64,000 bases of DNA from positions 558,001 to 622,000 of the forward strand of contig NZ_JACGLS010000001.1 of assembly GCF_014062345.1 (NCBI RefSeq), given 5' to 3'. How positions within the stretch are numbered: position 1 is the first letter of the stretch; every line of letters begins with the position of its first letter. The DNA comes from Tenacibaculum pelagium. Its GTDB lineage: Bacteria; Bacteroidota; Bacteroidia; Flavobacteriales; Flavobacteriaceae. The position numbers were made by a program, and so were the translations under genes. Shown here piece by piece: positions 8,441 to 17,173 of the stretch. A model generated the notes under the pieces. The model saw only the letters and a program-made list of their open reading frames with translations, was not told the origin of the DNA and did no database searches.

Positions 8441-8680
8441 CTAATTTTTATTTCTTTTTTCCGGTACAGGATCATATCCACTTCCACCCCATGGATGACA
8501 GCTAAATATTCTTTTTGTAGCCAACCAACCACCATAAAACAATCCGTGCTTTTGTAAAGCTTCTATGGTATAGCTAGAACATGTAGGTGAATATCTACAC
8601 GTAGCTGGTGTAAATGGTGATATTGCGTTTTGATAAAAACGAACCAATAATATAAACGGGTATGTTAATATTTTTTTCAA
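8441..8680 (-). CDS. yidD: Membrane protein insertion efficiency factor YidD
   Basis: A 79-residue YidD-family protein. It shows the family core [19 protein letters not shown], with its cysteines, and a second block [15 protein letters not shown]. YidD is a peripheral inner-membrane factor thought to aid YidC-dependent insertion. It follows cysS without a gap and precedes lgt, so the three are probably co-transcribed. yidC itself lies about 8 kb away at the left edge, not in the classic rpmH-rnpA-yidD-yidC cluster. Confidence 0.95.
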   Translation of the reverse strand: MKKILTYPFILLVRFYQNAISPFTPATCRYSPTCSSYTIEALQKHGLFYGGWLATKRIFSCHPWGGSGYDPVPEKRNKN

Positions 8681-10162
8681 TTAACTAATCGAAAAGCTAG
8701 TTCCTTCTCTCCCATCTTTTAACTGAATTCCTAAAGCCAATAACTTGTCGCGAATTTCATCAGATAATGCCCAATTTTTGTCTTCTCTTGCTTGCTTACG
8801 CATTTGAATTAGCATTTCTACAACTCCACTTAACTTATCAGAATTATTTCCTTCTGAACTTTCATTCATTAATCCTAAAACATCAAAAACAAAAGCATTA
8901 AGTGTAGTTTTAAAATCAGCTAAATCATCAGCTGATAAACTTGCTTTATCTTCTTTAATTTGATTGATCGTTTTAACAGCTTCAAATAAATGTGATATTA
9001 AAACCGGAGTATTAAAATCATCATTCATGGCAGCATAACAATCTTTTTTCCAATTTTCTACATTGAAAGTTGATGTTTTACCTGCTTCAATTTTATCTAA
9101 GAAATTAACAGCTTCCATTAATTTCGCGTGCCCTTTTTCTGACGCCTCTAGTGCTTCTCCAGAAAAATCTAAAATACTACGATAGTTCGCTTGCATATTA
9201 AAGAAACGAACTACACTTGCCGAAAATGCTTTTGGTAAAACTTCGTTTTCTCCAGATAAAATTTCATTAGGCAAAATATAGTTCCCTGTTGATTTTGCCA
9301 TTTTCTGACTATTCAACAATAACATGTTGGTATGCATCCAATAATTTACCGGAGTAACACCACTACAAGTTTGCGATTGTGCGATTTCACATTCGTGGTG
9401 AGGGAATTTTAAATCCATTCCTCCTCCGTGAATATCAAACTGTTCACCTAAATATTTAGTGCTCATTACAGAACATTCTAAATGCCAACCAGGAAAACCA
9501 TCACTCCAAGGTGAAGGCCAACGCATAATATGGCGCTCATCAGCTTTTTTCCAAAGTGCAAAATCTTGTGGATTCTTCTTATCAGATTGCCCATCTAAAG
9601 TTCTTGTATTGTGAATCGCGTCTTCTATTTTTCTACCAGAAAGAATTCCGTAGTTACCAGTTTCGTTGTATTTTAAGACATCAAAATAAACAGATCCGTT
9701 TACTTCATAAGCCAAACCTTTTTCCATGATTTCTTTAATCATTTCTATCTGCTCAACAATATGACCTGTAGCTGTTGGTTCTATACTTGGTGGTAAAAAG
9801 TTGTAGTTTTTTAACACATCATGAAAGTCAACCGTGTAACGCTGTACTACTTCCATCGGCTCAATTTCTTCTAAACGAGCTCTTTTAGAAATTCTATCTT
9901 CACCAGCATCAGCATCGTTTTCTAAGTGACCAGCATCGGTAATATTACGCACATAACGCACTTTATAACCTAAGTGTAACATATAACGATACACCACATC
10001 AAAAAACATAAACGTACGTACGTTTCCTAAATGGGCGTTGCTATATACCGTTGGACCACAAACGTACATTCCTACGCGTCCTTCGGTTACTGGTTTAAAA
10101 AGCTCTTTAGTTTTTGTTAAAGAGTTATATATTTTTAGTTGATTTTCTTTGTATAATTCCAT
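8681..10162 (-). CDS. cysS: Cysteinyl-tRNA synthetase
   Basis: A class I aminoacyl-tRNA synthetase that charges tRNA-Cys. The 493 residues include the HIGH-type motif (NAHLGN), the KMSKS motif (QKMAKSTGN), and zinc ligands in [19 protein letters not shown] and [11 protein letters not shown]. The C-terminal helical DALR-like domain is complete and ends near [13 protein letters not shown] -7-like TATCTTTA box lies on the minus strand at 10188-10195, about 26 bases before the start. It heads the cysS-yidD-lgt unit. Confidence 0.97.
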   Translation of the reverse strand: MELYKENQLKIYNSLTKTKELFKPVTEGRVGMYVCGPTVYSNAHLGNVRTFMFFDVVYRYMLHLGYKVRYVRNITDAGHLENDADAGEDRISKRARLEEIEPMEVVQRYTVDFHDVLKNYNFLPPSIEPTATGHIVEQIEMIKEIMEKGLAYEVNGSVYFDVLKYNETGNYGILSGRKIEDAIHNTRTLDGQSDKKNPQDFALWKKADERHIMRWPSPWSDGFPGWHLECSVMSTKYLGEQFDIHGGGMDLKFPHHECEIAQSQTCSGVTPVNYWMHTNMLLLNSQKMAKSTGNYILPNEILSGENEVLPKAFSASVVRFFNMQANYRSILDFSGEALEASEKGHAKLMEAVNFLDKIEAGKTSTFNVENWKKDCYAAMNDDFNTPVLISHLFEAVKTINQIKEDKASLSADDLADFKTTLNAFVFDVLGLMNESSEGNNSDKLSGVVEMLIQMRKQAREDKNWALSDEIRDKLLALGIQLKDGREGTSFSIS

Positions 10163-10272
10163 TGAAAAAGTGACTATTTACAGATGCTAAAGATAGGCAC
10201 TTTATAAAGAATAATGAAATGGAATTTGTTAGCAATTTTATAAAAAAGAAAAGTAATTTTTAAGCTATATTA

Positions 10273-11748
10273 TTATTGTTTTTTTAATGTTAACTGGCTG
10301 TATTTTCCATCTATTTCTATTTTATTGTCTTTTGATAAAATTATAAAATCGCCATTAAACTTAATATCTCCGTTTTTAGAAGTCTTCATATTTCCTGAAG
10401 AATCAAAATTCAATTTATTATTGATTCCTAAAGAATTAATACCTGCATCAGAATAGTTTAGAAGTATTTTTAAACTATTGCAATTCGGTGCTATTTTGTT
10501 AATTGTTAACTCACCAAACTTATTAGAAATCTCCACATCTTTAAGAATAGCATCAACAGTTAACCCTGATGAATTCGAATTTAACGTGGTATTAGCAACC
10601 GATGCTACATGAGCATCGGTTACATTATTTAAAAACAGTGTACAAGCGTTTAATGAATTTATAGTTACTGGTGAAAACGAAACGTTTAATTTTCCGCCAT
10701 TTAATACATCAGCTTTAAAAGTACCATAACTTACTTTCCCCGAAGCTTTTGTTTTTGGCAGTTTCACTTTACAGTGACGCGTATTTAAATCGAAAGTAGC
10801 ATCTTTAGGAACTTTGACTATGATTTTCTTTGTTACCTTAACTTTTTTATCATTTATCGTAAAATCATTACTATTAGTTGAGTAAGAATAGCTATAACGA
10901 GTTTTATTTACTTCTCTTCTAGCTCTTTCAATCTCTTTTCTTGCATTCGCTAATTCTCTTCTAATTTCTTCTCTATTAACTTTTCTTACCTCAGCTCTGG
11001 CTTTTTCCATAGCTCTTCTCATCTCTTTTTTATTAACTCTTTTAGCCTCTACTTCTTTTAAACGTTTCTTAAGTGCTTTTTTCCTTTTTTCTTGAGATTC
11101 TTTAAACTTTTTATACTTCTTCGTTTTCTTAAAAGCTTCCCATTCTTTTTTAGATTTTATGGTGATATCGTTTACACCATCTTTCCATTGAAAAAAGTAA
11201 TTACCACCATCTTTTGCATATTTATCAAAATCAAATTCGATATCTTCTAAGCCGTATACAATCTCATCAAAATTAATTTCAGGAATTACAATCTCAGGCA
11301 TTTCAGGTATTTCAATTACTTCTGGCATCTCAGGCATTTCTGGAATTACAATAATATTATCATCATTATTATGCCTATATATTCTAGCGGGGTTATTTCC
11401 GTTTGTATTGAAATACACAAAATTATTTTTCCCTAAAGAACGATAGTTATTACTGCCTGTTTTTATTTGAACCTTACTCCTATTCCCTAAAGCTTCAAAT
11501 TGCCAGTTCTTTAAAAACTTTTCAGCCTCTTTTTTATCAAGTCCTTCTACTTCAATAACAGCTTCAACAGAAACCTCATTTTTATTCCAAGTAGTTACTT
11601 CTATATCTGCATTAGTTGCATTTATATTAACCAATACATCTTTATTTGTATTGAATTTCTCACTAAACTTCTTGTCAAATTTTTGTGCAAATACTGCACT
11701 TGTCAACAACAGTGAAAGAGTAGTTATTTTAAATTGTTTGAATGTCAT
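10273..11748 (-). CDS. Secreted DUF4097-like protein of the sigma / anti-sigma operon
   Basis: A 491-residue exported protein. The signal peptide ends near AVFAQ. The first part has a DUF4097/adhesin-type beta pattern (IEVTTWNKNEVSVEAVIEVEG). Next comes an acidic proline repeat (PEMPEMPEVIEIPEMPEIVI), then about 100 residues of dense K/R/E coiled-coil (KKRLKEVEAKR ... EIERARREVNKTR), then a C-terminal beta-solenoid-like DUF4097 region rich in N, S and L. Its start overlaps the anti-sigma gene by 20 bases, so it belongs to the same transcript. Likely a periplasmic or outer-surface product of the ECF operon; molecular role unknown. Confidence 0.7.
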   Translation of the reverse strand: MTFKQFKITTLSLLLTSAVFAQKFDKKFSEKFNTNKDVLVNINATNADIEVTTWNKNEVSVEAVIEVEGLDKKEAEKFLKNWQFEALGNRSKVQIKTGSNNYRSLGKNNFVYFNTNGNNPARIYRHNNDDNIIVIPEMPEMPEVIEIPEMPEIVIPEINFDEIVYGLEDIEFDFDKYAKDGGNYFFQWKDGVNDITIKSKKEWEAFKKTKKYKKFKESQEKRKKALKKRLKEVEAKRVNKKEMRRAMEKARAEVRKVNREEIRRELANARKEIERARREVNKTRYSYSYSTNSNDFTINDKKVKVTKKIIVKVPKDATFDLNTRHCKVKLPKTKASGKVSYGTFKADVLNGGKLNVSFSPVTINSLNACTLFLNNVTDAHVASVANTTLNSNSSGLTVDAILKDVEISNKFGELTINKIAPNCNSLKILLNYSDAGINSLGINNKLNFDSSGNMKTSKNGDIKFNGDFIILSKDNKIEIDGKYSQLTLKKQ

Positions 11749-12295
11749 TTTGATTTGGATTTTTAAGTTCTTTTAATTGTTTTTGCATACGCTTTAACAG
11801 CTGTAAACGTAATTGCAGGTTTCCAATCAATGCATTGATAGTATCGTCGTTAATCCCTTTTGTATTGAGCTCGTGGTTTAACGATTTATATTCTTTAGTT
11901 AACTCGCCTATTTTAGCTAAGTAACCATCAAATAGTTCTTTATTATCATCAGTTAATTCTAACTGACTTAATTCATAATTTATCGTATTTACATAGTAGG
12001 CTTCTACAGTTTTTAACTCTGGAGAAATACTACCTAAACTAATTTCGTTTGCTGGTTGATTTGATATAACATTAATAGGAGTTTCTATGTTATTTGTTGG
12101 ATAAAACTGAATTCCCAAACTAACTAACAATACAACTGATGCAGCTATGTACAACCATTGATATGATTTCTTTACAGATGGCTTCTCGTGCAGTTCTTCC
12201 ATCATTTTTTGTTGAAAACGTTGTCTATGATTTGTTGACAACCTTTCTGAGTTCTCTACATTCTCTTTTAATATTTCTCTAATATCTTTAGACAT
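11729..12295 (-). CDS. Anti-sigma factor-like single-span membrane protein
   Basis: A 188-residue protein with a cytoplasmic N-terminus (MSKDIREILKENVENSERLS), one membrane segment (about residues 47-65, YIAASVVLLVSLGIQF) and an extracytoplasmic helical domain (KELKNPNQNDIQTI at the end). Size, topology and position between an ECF sigma gene (8-base overlap) and a DUF4097-like gene (20-base overlap) fit a membrane anti-sigma factor that holds the sigma factor until an envelope signal arrives. No zinc-binding ZAS motif is visible, so family assignment rests on context. Confidence 0.65.
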   Translation of the reverse strand: MSKDIREILKENVENSERLSTNHRQRFQQKMMEELHEKPSVKKSYQWLYIAASVVLLVSLGIQFYPTNNIETPINVISNQPANEISLGSISPELKTVEAYYVNTINYELSQLELTDDNKELFDGYLAKIGELTKEYKSLNHELNTKGINDDTINALIGNLQLRLQLLKRMQKQLKELKNPNQNDIQTI

Positions 12296-12839
12296 GATGT
12301 ACTGCTTTTAATTGTTCTTGTACTTTCTTTTTTCCTCTTAACAGATGTGTTCTTGAGGTTACTTCCGAGATTCCTAATATTTTCGAAATCTCTCCATGAT
12401 CATAGCCTTCTAACAAAAACAAGGTTAATACAATTCTATATTTTTCTTTTAATTTTTGAATGCAGTTTACAATCTCTTGATACGATATAGTAGCAGCTAC
12501 ATTCCAATGCTCTTCTTCATCTGCAATCGTCGTTACTTCTTCGTTTATTGAAACCAATTCTAATTTTCTCTTTTTCAACCAATCTATACTCTGATTAATT
12601 ACAATTCGTTTTAACCAAGCACCAAATGCCACTTCTTCTTTATACGAATTAATCTTTTTAAATGCCTTAATAAATGCCTCTTGCATAATATCTTCAGCCG
12701 TAAAAGAGTCTTTTACATAACGAACTGCAACTGTAAACATCGCATCGCAATACAAATCATACAATTGCATTTGTGCCTTTGCATCATTGTTTTTACATGC
12801 ATCTATAACCGATTGATGTAGCTGTTTGGTTGACTTCAT
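12288..12839 (-). CDS. ECF-family RNA polymerase sigma factor (with anti-sigma)
   Basis: A 183-residue sigma-70 family protein with region 2 (FTVAVRYVKDSFTAEDIMQ, AFIKAFKKINSYKEE, FGAWLKRIVINQSIDWLKK) and region 4 (IQKLKEKYRIVLTLFLLEG, HGEISKILGISEVTSRTHLL). Regions 1.1 and 3 are absent, as in extracytoplasmic-function factors. The gene leads a three-gene operon with overlapping ends (sigma, anti-sigma, DUF4097-like). An AAC-N16-CGTC promoter sits just upstream, which suggests autoregulation. Confidence 0.9.
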   Translation of the reverse strand: MKSTKQLHQSVIDACKNNDAKAQMQLYDLYCDAMFTVAVRYVKDSFTAEDIMQEAFIKAFKKINSYKEEVAFGAWLKRIVINQSIDWLKKRKLELVSINEEVTTIADEEEHWNVAATISYQEIVNCIQKLKEKYRIVLTLFLLEGYDHGEISKILGISEVTSRTHLLRGKKKVQEQLKAVHHV

Positions 12840-12859
12840 GTTTGATTTCTTGTACTAAA

Positions 12860-12882
12860 GACGATACTTTTTATGCTGCGTT
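12860..12882 (-). promoter_or_regulatory. ECF-type promoter of the sigma / anti-sigma operon
   Basis: On the minus strand the sequence reads GCAAC, 16 bases, then CGTCTTTA, about 20 bases before the sigma factor start. AAC in the -35 region and CGTC in the -10 region are the usual ECF signature, so this is a good candidate for autoregulation. A vegetative-type promoter for meaB (TTG at 12881-12883, 22 bp, TAAATTTA at 12906-12913) overlaps it on the other strand. Confidence 0.55.
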
Positions 12883-12938
12883 GCATTTTGATGAATATTT
12901 ATTTCTAAATTTACGTTATTATTTCGTTTTCACTTTAC

Positions 12939-14009
12939 ATGACCGATAAAAAAAAATCTGCACTTACCGAAAAAGATGGGGTTTCTCAACCAGAAACAAC
13001 CAGTAAATCATCCGCAGAAAAAATAAAATTTAGTAGAAAAAAGAAAACCTCTACAAAAGAGTTTGTTACTGAAATATTAGCAGGGAGTATTCCTTTTTTA
13101 AGTAGAGCTATTACTTTGGTTGAAAGCACCAATACAAAACACCAACAACAAGCCAATGAAATATTAGAAGCTTGCTTACCCTATGCTAATAAATCTGTGA
13201 GAATAGGTATTACCGGTGTTCCTGGTGTTGGTAAAAGTACGTTTATCGAATCTTTCGGAAAACATCTAACTTCTTTAGGTAAAAAAGTAGCTGTATTAGC
13301 TGTAGACCCAAGTAGTTCTGTAAACAAAGGAAGTATTTTAGGTGATAAAACACGTATGGAAGAATTGGTAACTGATAAAAATGCTTTTATCCGACCTTCT
13401 CCTTCAGGCACTTCATTAGGTGGTGTTGCACAAAAAACACGTGAGAGTATTATTTTATGTGAAGCTGCCGGTTTTGATACGATTGTTATCGAAACTGTTG
13501 GTGTGGGGCAATCTGAAACTGCTGTACATTCTATGACCGACTTTTTCTTATTATTAAAATTAGCTGGTGCTGGAGATGAATTGCAAGGTATAAAACGTGG
13601 AATTATAGAAATGGCAGATGCTATCGTTATTAATAAAGCTGATAGCGGTAATGAAAAAAATGCGAAAATTGCTAAAGTTGAATTTAATAGAGCCTTACAT
13701 TTATATCCACCAAAAGATAGTGGCTGGCAGCCTAAAGTTTTACTAGCTAGTGCTCTGCAACATAAAGGTATTGATGAAGTTTATACAATGATTGATGATT
13801 ATATAATAGCTGCCAAAAACACTGATTATTTTCAATATAAAAGAAACGAACAAAATAAATATTGGTTGTTAGAAACCATTAATCAGCAGTTAAAAAGTAA
13901 TTTTTACAATAACGCAGCCATAAAAGAATTATTAAGTAACGAGCTTTCAAAATTAGAGAGTGGAAAAACTACTCCGTTTGCTGCTGCAAATCGTTTATTA
14001 AAAAAATAA
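12939..14009 (+). CDS. meaB: MeaB-type GTPase (methylmalonyl-CoA mutase chaperone)
   Basis: A 356-residue P-loop GTPase of the MeaB/ArgK family, which protects and loads B12-dependent methylmalonyl-CoA mutase. Walker A is GVPGVGKS (residues 93-100), the DPSSS block follows (VLAVDPSSSVNKGSILGDKT), the switch region is ETVGVGQSE, and the base-recognition motif is NKAD. The first 40 residues are a charged extension. The mutase genes are not in this window. csaA follows after 5 bases and is likely co-transcribed. Confidence 0.92.
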   Translation: MTDKKKSALTEKDGVSQPETTSKSSAEKIKFSRKKKTSTKEFVTEILAGSIPFLSRAITLVESTNTKHQQQANEILEACLPYANKSVRIGITGVPGVGKSTFIESFGKHLTSLGKKVAVLAVDPSSSVNKGSILGDKTRMEELVTDKNAFIRPSPSGTSLGGVAQKTRESIILCEAAGFDTIVIETVGVGQSETAVHSMTDFFLLLKLAGAGDELQGIKRGIIEMADAIVINKADSGNEKNAKIAKVEFNRALHLYPPKDSGWQPKVLLASALQHKGIDEVYTMIDDYIIAAKNTDYFQYKRNEQNKYWLLETINQQLKSNFYNNAAIKELLSNELSKLESGKTTPFAAANRLLKK

Positions 14010-14014
14010 TAGCT

Positions 14015-14359
14015 ATGGAAGAGAATAATAAATTAAGTTGGAATGACTTTATGAAAGTTGAAATGCGTATTGGTACCATACTTACTGCTGAAGTTTTTAA
14101 AGAAGTTAAAAATCCTGCTTATAAAATGCAGGTAGATTTTGGCGAATACGGAATTAAAAAAACCTCAGCTCAAATAACCAAGTTATACCAACCTGAAGAT
14201 TTAATAGGAAAACAAGTAGTAGCCGTAGTAAATTTTCCTAAAAAACAAGTTGCGACCATGATGAGTGAGTGTTTAGTTATGGGTGGTATTGATGACAACA
14301 AAGAAGTAACTCTTATTTCTCCTGAACGTAACATTAAAAACGGAACTAGAATTGGATAA
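14015..14359 (+). CDS. csaA: CsaA-type tRNA-binding protein
   Basis: A 114-residue OB-fold protein consisting of one tRNA-binding domain, as in B. subtilis CsaA and the C-terminal domain of MetRS. Visible blocks are FMKVEMRIGTILTAEVF, KKTSAQITKLYQPEDLIGKQ, VVAVVNFPKKQV and MSECLVMGG. CsaA proteins bind RNA and have been described as having chaperone-like activity. The gene lies 5 bases behind meaB. The first candidate cassette element upstream of the next gene begins about 17 bases after its stop. Confidence 0.9.
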   Translation: MEENNKLSWNDFMKVEMRIGTILTAEVFKEVKNPAYKMQVDFGEYGIKKTSAQITKLYQPEDLIGKQVVAVVNFPKKQVATMMSECLVMGGIDDNKEVTLISPERNIKNGTRIG

Positions 14360-14375
14360 TCGTTTATCTTGATTC

Positions 14376-14457
14376 TTAACCTAATTTCTACTACCTTTCG
14401 CTAACATTGAATATAAATCATTAAAACGGATTCATATTCCTAAACTAGTTGTAAAAA
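14376..14457 (+). repeat. Palindromic element C, 5' side of the 185-residue gene (attC-like candidate)
   Basis: 14376-14426 matches 5871-5921 upstream of the WG-repeat gene (43 of 51 by hand). From 14396 to 14457 the sequence forms an imperfect palindrome: TTTCGCTAAC at the left, GTTGTAAAAA at the right, and GAATATAAATC pairing with GGATTCATATTC inside. The right end is the exact reverse complement of the first ten bases of element D. Confidence 0.6.
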
Positions 14458-15144
14458 TTAATGAAACCTACTCCAGATATATTATATAATAAAAGCAACG
14501 GATTTTATTATTATTTCATCTTATTGCTATATTATATCTACATCTTTACAACAAATCAATTAGATACATTACATATTATTTTAGGAATACTAATATTAAG
14601 CTTATTTATTTTTTCTAAAACATATAAGATTATCAATTCAAAAAAGAAAAAAAATCTTCTAGAAAAAAGAGAAATTGAATTGGAGAAATTTAAAAAAAGA
14701 GCCAACAGTGTAATTGTAGAATTAAATAATGTAGGTATTAAAAGTAATGATTGGACTAATAAAAAAACTGTAACTAAACATATAGGAAACAAGAAATATG
14801 AAGAAGAAATTGAGGAGGAGCTAACTTTGAATAGAATACATTTTGAAATTCCTTATGAAGGACAAAAAATAAATATTATAACAGAACCTTTTTATATTGA
14901 TAGAAAGAATCTTGAAATTACACTTGCTATTAAAAAATCTACTTTATTATATATAAATCCAAAAGATAAAAATGATTATTTTTTAGATTTAGATTTTTTA
15001 GATATAGAAAATAATTAAAACTTTTTACAACAACGTGTATAAAAAATTGCTTAATCAAAAGTTACTACATTTTTGCGAATGTCAATTTTTCCTACGGAAA
15101 ATTTTCCGTTCTTAAAATTCGCAACTTTTCATAACACAAAACCG
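14449..15144 (+). mobile_element. Candidate single-gene cassette 2 (185-residue membrane protein gene)
   Basis: The unit begins GTTGTAAAAA (G at 14448) and its gene is followed by TTTTTACAAC (15022-15031), the exact reverse complement. It lies between csaA and a PLP-enzyme gene. As in cassette 1, it holds one AT-rich orphan gene. Integron-like behaviour is inference; no integrase is visible. Confidence 0.35.
14461..15018 (+). CDS. 185-residue membrane protein, unknown
   Basis: No family recognised. Two hydrophobic segments lie near the N-terminus (about residues 15-30 and 37-53), followed by a charged, probably coiled linker (SKKKKNLLEKREIELEKFKK) and a mixed alpha/beta cytoplasmic part with the repeated acidic stretch KKYEEEIEEELTLNR and a C-terminal 'KNDYFLDLDFLDIENN'. 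The gene is very AT-rich and stands alone between palindromic elements C and D, so acquisition as a cassette is plausible. No signal peptide cleavage site is evident. Confidence 0.7.
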   Translation: MKPTPDILYNKSNGFYYYFILLLYYIYIFTTNQLDTLHIILGILILSLFIFSKTYKIINSKKKKNLLEKREIELEKFKKRANSVIVELNNVGIKSNDWTNKKTVTKHIGNKKYEEEIEEELTLNRIHFEIPYEGQKINIITEPFYIDRKNLEITLAIKKSTLLYINPKDKNDYFLDLDFLDIENN

Positions 15145-15150
15145 TTTCAA
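15022..15150 (+). repeat. Palindromic element D, 3' side of the 185-residue gene (attC-like candidate)
   Basis: An imperfect palindrome of about 125 bp. It opens TTTTTACAAC; nested pairs are AAAAGTT / AACTTTT, TTGCGAAT (15073-15080) / ATTCGCAA (15117-15124) and, near the centre, CGGAAAATTTTCCG (15095-15108, a perfect palindrome). The left arm AACGTGTATAAAAAATTGCT resembles element B. It starts four bases after the gene's stop codon. Confidence 0.6.
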
Positions 15151-15198
15151 AAAATTTCTAATTAACGTATCTTGCAGGCTTATCAAAAGATAAATAGA

Positions 15199-17040
15199 AT
15201 GCAAGACAATAAAACGCTTAACTATATAAAAAGTGTATTAGAAAACATGCCTAGTGATTGGTTAAATCTAACTACACACCGACTAGATATTTATGTTGAA
15301 AAACTAGCAAAAACTCAGTTTTTAGAGCAGTTTGAAAACCTATATAAAAATAACAATACTGATTTCAATGCTTTAAATGAGTTACCTACTGCTTATGATT
15401 ATATACGCTTAGGGCACCCGCTTTCTTCGGTATTAGAATGGACTATTGCCAAACTAAACAATACAAAAGCAGAGAACATAATTAGTTTTTCTTCACAAAC
15501 AGTTCCTGTTTTAGCAGTTTTAAGAAAAAACTTATTCCTAAATAAAAAAACACAAGTAGCATATACGAATGAGCTACCTAGTTTTTTTGATACGGAAACA
15601 GTAAAGAATGTTTATGGATACAACTTTGAATTAAAGAAAGTTGATAGTATCGAAGAAATCTCAAAATTTGATGGGAGTGTTGTTTTTATCTCTAATCAAG
15701 ATGGCATTTGTAATTTCAATCTTACTTCAAACGTTGATTTTTTCATTAATACAAAACCTCAACTAGGAAGTATCTTATTTGTAAATGGTGAGCAAAATGA
15801 AAAATCCGTTTCAGAAATTCAACATGTAAGAAGAAGGGAAACTATTGCAATGACACCTGCTAATTGTTTAATTGCCTTACAAGCATTAACAGAGCAATCT
15901 ACAGAAGCTTCACCAAATAATTTAGATGCAAACAAAGCAACTGTTTTAAATTCAATTAACACTGTTACCAACACAACTACAAAAGCATTGGTGGGTTCTA
16001 GTGGATTATCGATACAATATGCCATTTTAATGGGATTGGTTGACAATGCTATACAAAACCACAAAGGAAAAGACATTAAAATTGTAGTTCCTCCTAACTG
16101 TTATGGTGGTACGAACGACCAAGCACGTCGTGTTGCTGCTTGTATAGATAATGTAGAGGTAATCGATTTTGCAGTAGATGGTGATAACGATATGGTAGAA
16201 AGTATTGATGCTGTTTTAACCGAAATCGCTAAAGCAGATGCTGTTCCATATATCATTGCAGAGATACCAACCAACCCAAGAGTTGAAGTTCCAAACTTAA
16301 ATAACCTAAGAGATGTTTTAAGTAAAAAACGTGTAACTGCAAATGGAGACATTGCTGTCGATCCTGTTTTTATTTTAGATCAAACATTTTGTCCTAATGT
16401 TCATTTTTTAGGTGATACTGATATTTTATCAACTGTTAGAACTATTTCTTTTGCGAGTGGTTCTAAGTTTCCAAGCGGAGGAAAATGTACTGCAGGTTAT
16501 TGTGTCGGGAATAAAAAATCTGGCGAGTTAATTGATAAAATAGAAAAGCATTTATTGTTATGTGATAATGAAGCGACCAATCTTCAATATGAAATTTTAG
16601 CAAAGCAAATGCCTTCGATGAATCAAAGAGTAACTGATGCTTATAAAAACACTCGTGCCTTTGTAAATTATATTAAAGAAGTGTTACCAGCAGCTAAAAT
16701 CAATTTTGTTTCTGAAGAATTAGCACAACAAGGTTTTACGCCATCTGTTTTTTCATTAGACCTACCTACTAAAGGAAATACTGATGAAGAAAGAGAAACT
16801 TATAAAAGAGCTTTAAACTTAAAGTTAATCAACTTAATGATTACTGAAATACCAAACGAAAGTAAGTATTGTGTAAGTTATGGGCAGTTAAAAGGATGTT
16901 ATTGGACGATTCCTGCAACCTCTACTCAAGGAACAACCAAAGAAGGTGATAAAGATTATATTGCTCGTGTAGCACTTTCACCAAACATGGATCTTGAATT
17001 GCATAAAAAAGTATTTTTAGATTTTGTAAAAAGTATTTAA
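15199..17040 (+). CDS. Cys/Met-metabolism-type PLP-dependent enzyme
   Basis: A fold-type I PLP enzyme of the cystathionine gamma-synthase/lyase superfamily, with about 230 residues of extra N-terminal sequence. The C-terminal two thirds show the cofactor-site order: VPPNCYGGTND, IPTNPRVEVPNL, FILDQTFCPNV, and SFASGSKFPSGGKCTAGY, which contains the likely PLP lysine. The ending has the substrate-domain motif VALSPNMDLELHKK. Exact substrate unknown. A frame-consistent TTG start exists at 15172, but the ATG at 15199 (MQDNKT) is preferred. It is monocistronic and convergent with rlmF. Confidence 0.75.
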   Translation: MQDNKTLNYIKSVLENMPSDWLNLTTHRLDIYVEKLAKTQFLEQFENLYKNNNTDFNALNELPTAYDYIRLGHPLSSVLEWTIAKLNNTKAENIISFSSQTVPVLAVLRKNLFLNKKTQVAYTNELPSFFDTETVKNVYGYNFELKKVDSIEEISKFDGSVVFISNQDGICNFNLTSNVDFFINTKPQLGSILFVNGEQNEKSVSEIQHVRRRETIAMTPANCLIALQALTEQSTEASPNNLDANKATVLNSINTVTNTTTKALVGSSGLSIQYAILMGLVDNAIQNHKGKDIKIVVPPNCYGGTNDQARRVAACIDNVEVIDFAVDGDNDMVESIDAVLTEIAKADAVPYIIAEIPTNPRVEVPNLNNLRDVLSKKRVTANGDIAVDPVFILDQTFCPNVHFLGDTDILSTVRTISFASGSKFPSGGKCTAGYCVGNKKSGELIDKIEKHLLLCDNEATNLQYEILAKQMPSMNQRVTDAYKNTRAFVNYIKEVLPAAKINFVSEELAQQGFTPSVFSLDLPTKGNTDEERETYKRALNLKLINLMITEIPNESKYCVSYGQLKGCYWTIPATSTQGTTKEGDKDYIARVALSPNMDLELHKKVFLDFVKSI

Positions 17041-17087
17041 TCGCAGGGCGATAGCCAAGGGTTTAAATCCCTTTATTCTATGATTAA

Positions 17088-17129
17088 AACAAGGTTCATT
17101 CAAAAAAGAATGAACCTTGTTATTTTTTT
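17088..17129. terminator. Terminator between PLP enzyme and rlmF
   Basis: A fourteen-pair stem (AACAAGGTTCATTC / GAATGAACCTTGTT) with loop AAAAAA and a T run. It is enclosed by a second inverted repeat next to the two stop codons (17041-17053 and 17161-17173). Confidence 0.85.
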
Positions 17130-17173
17130 ATGCTAAATTTTAAAAAATTGAGTTTTTGACTGTCGCTCTGCGA

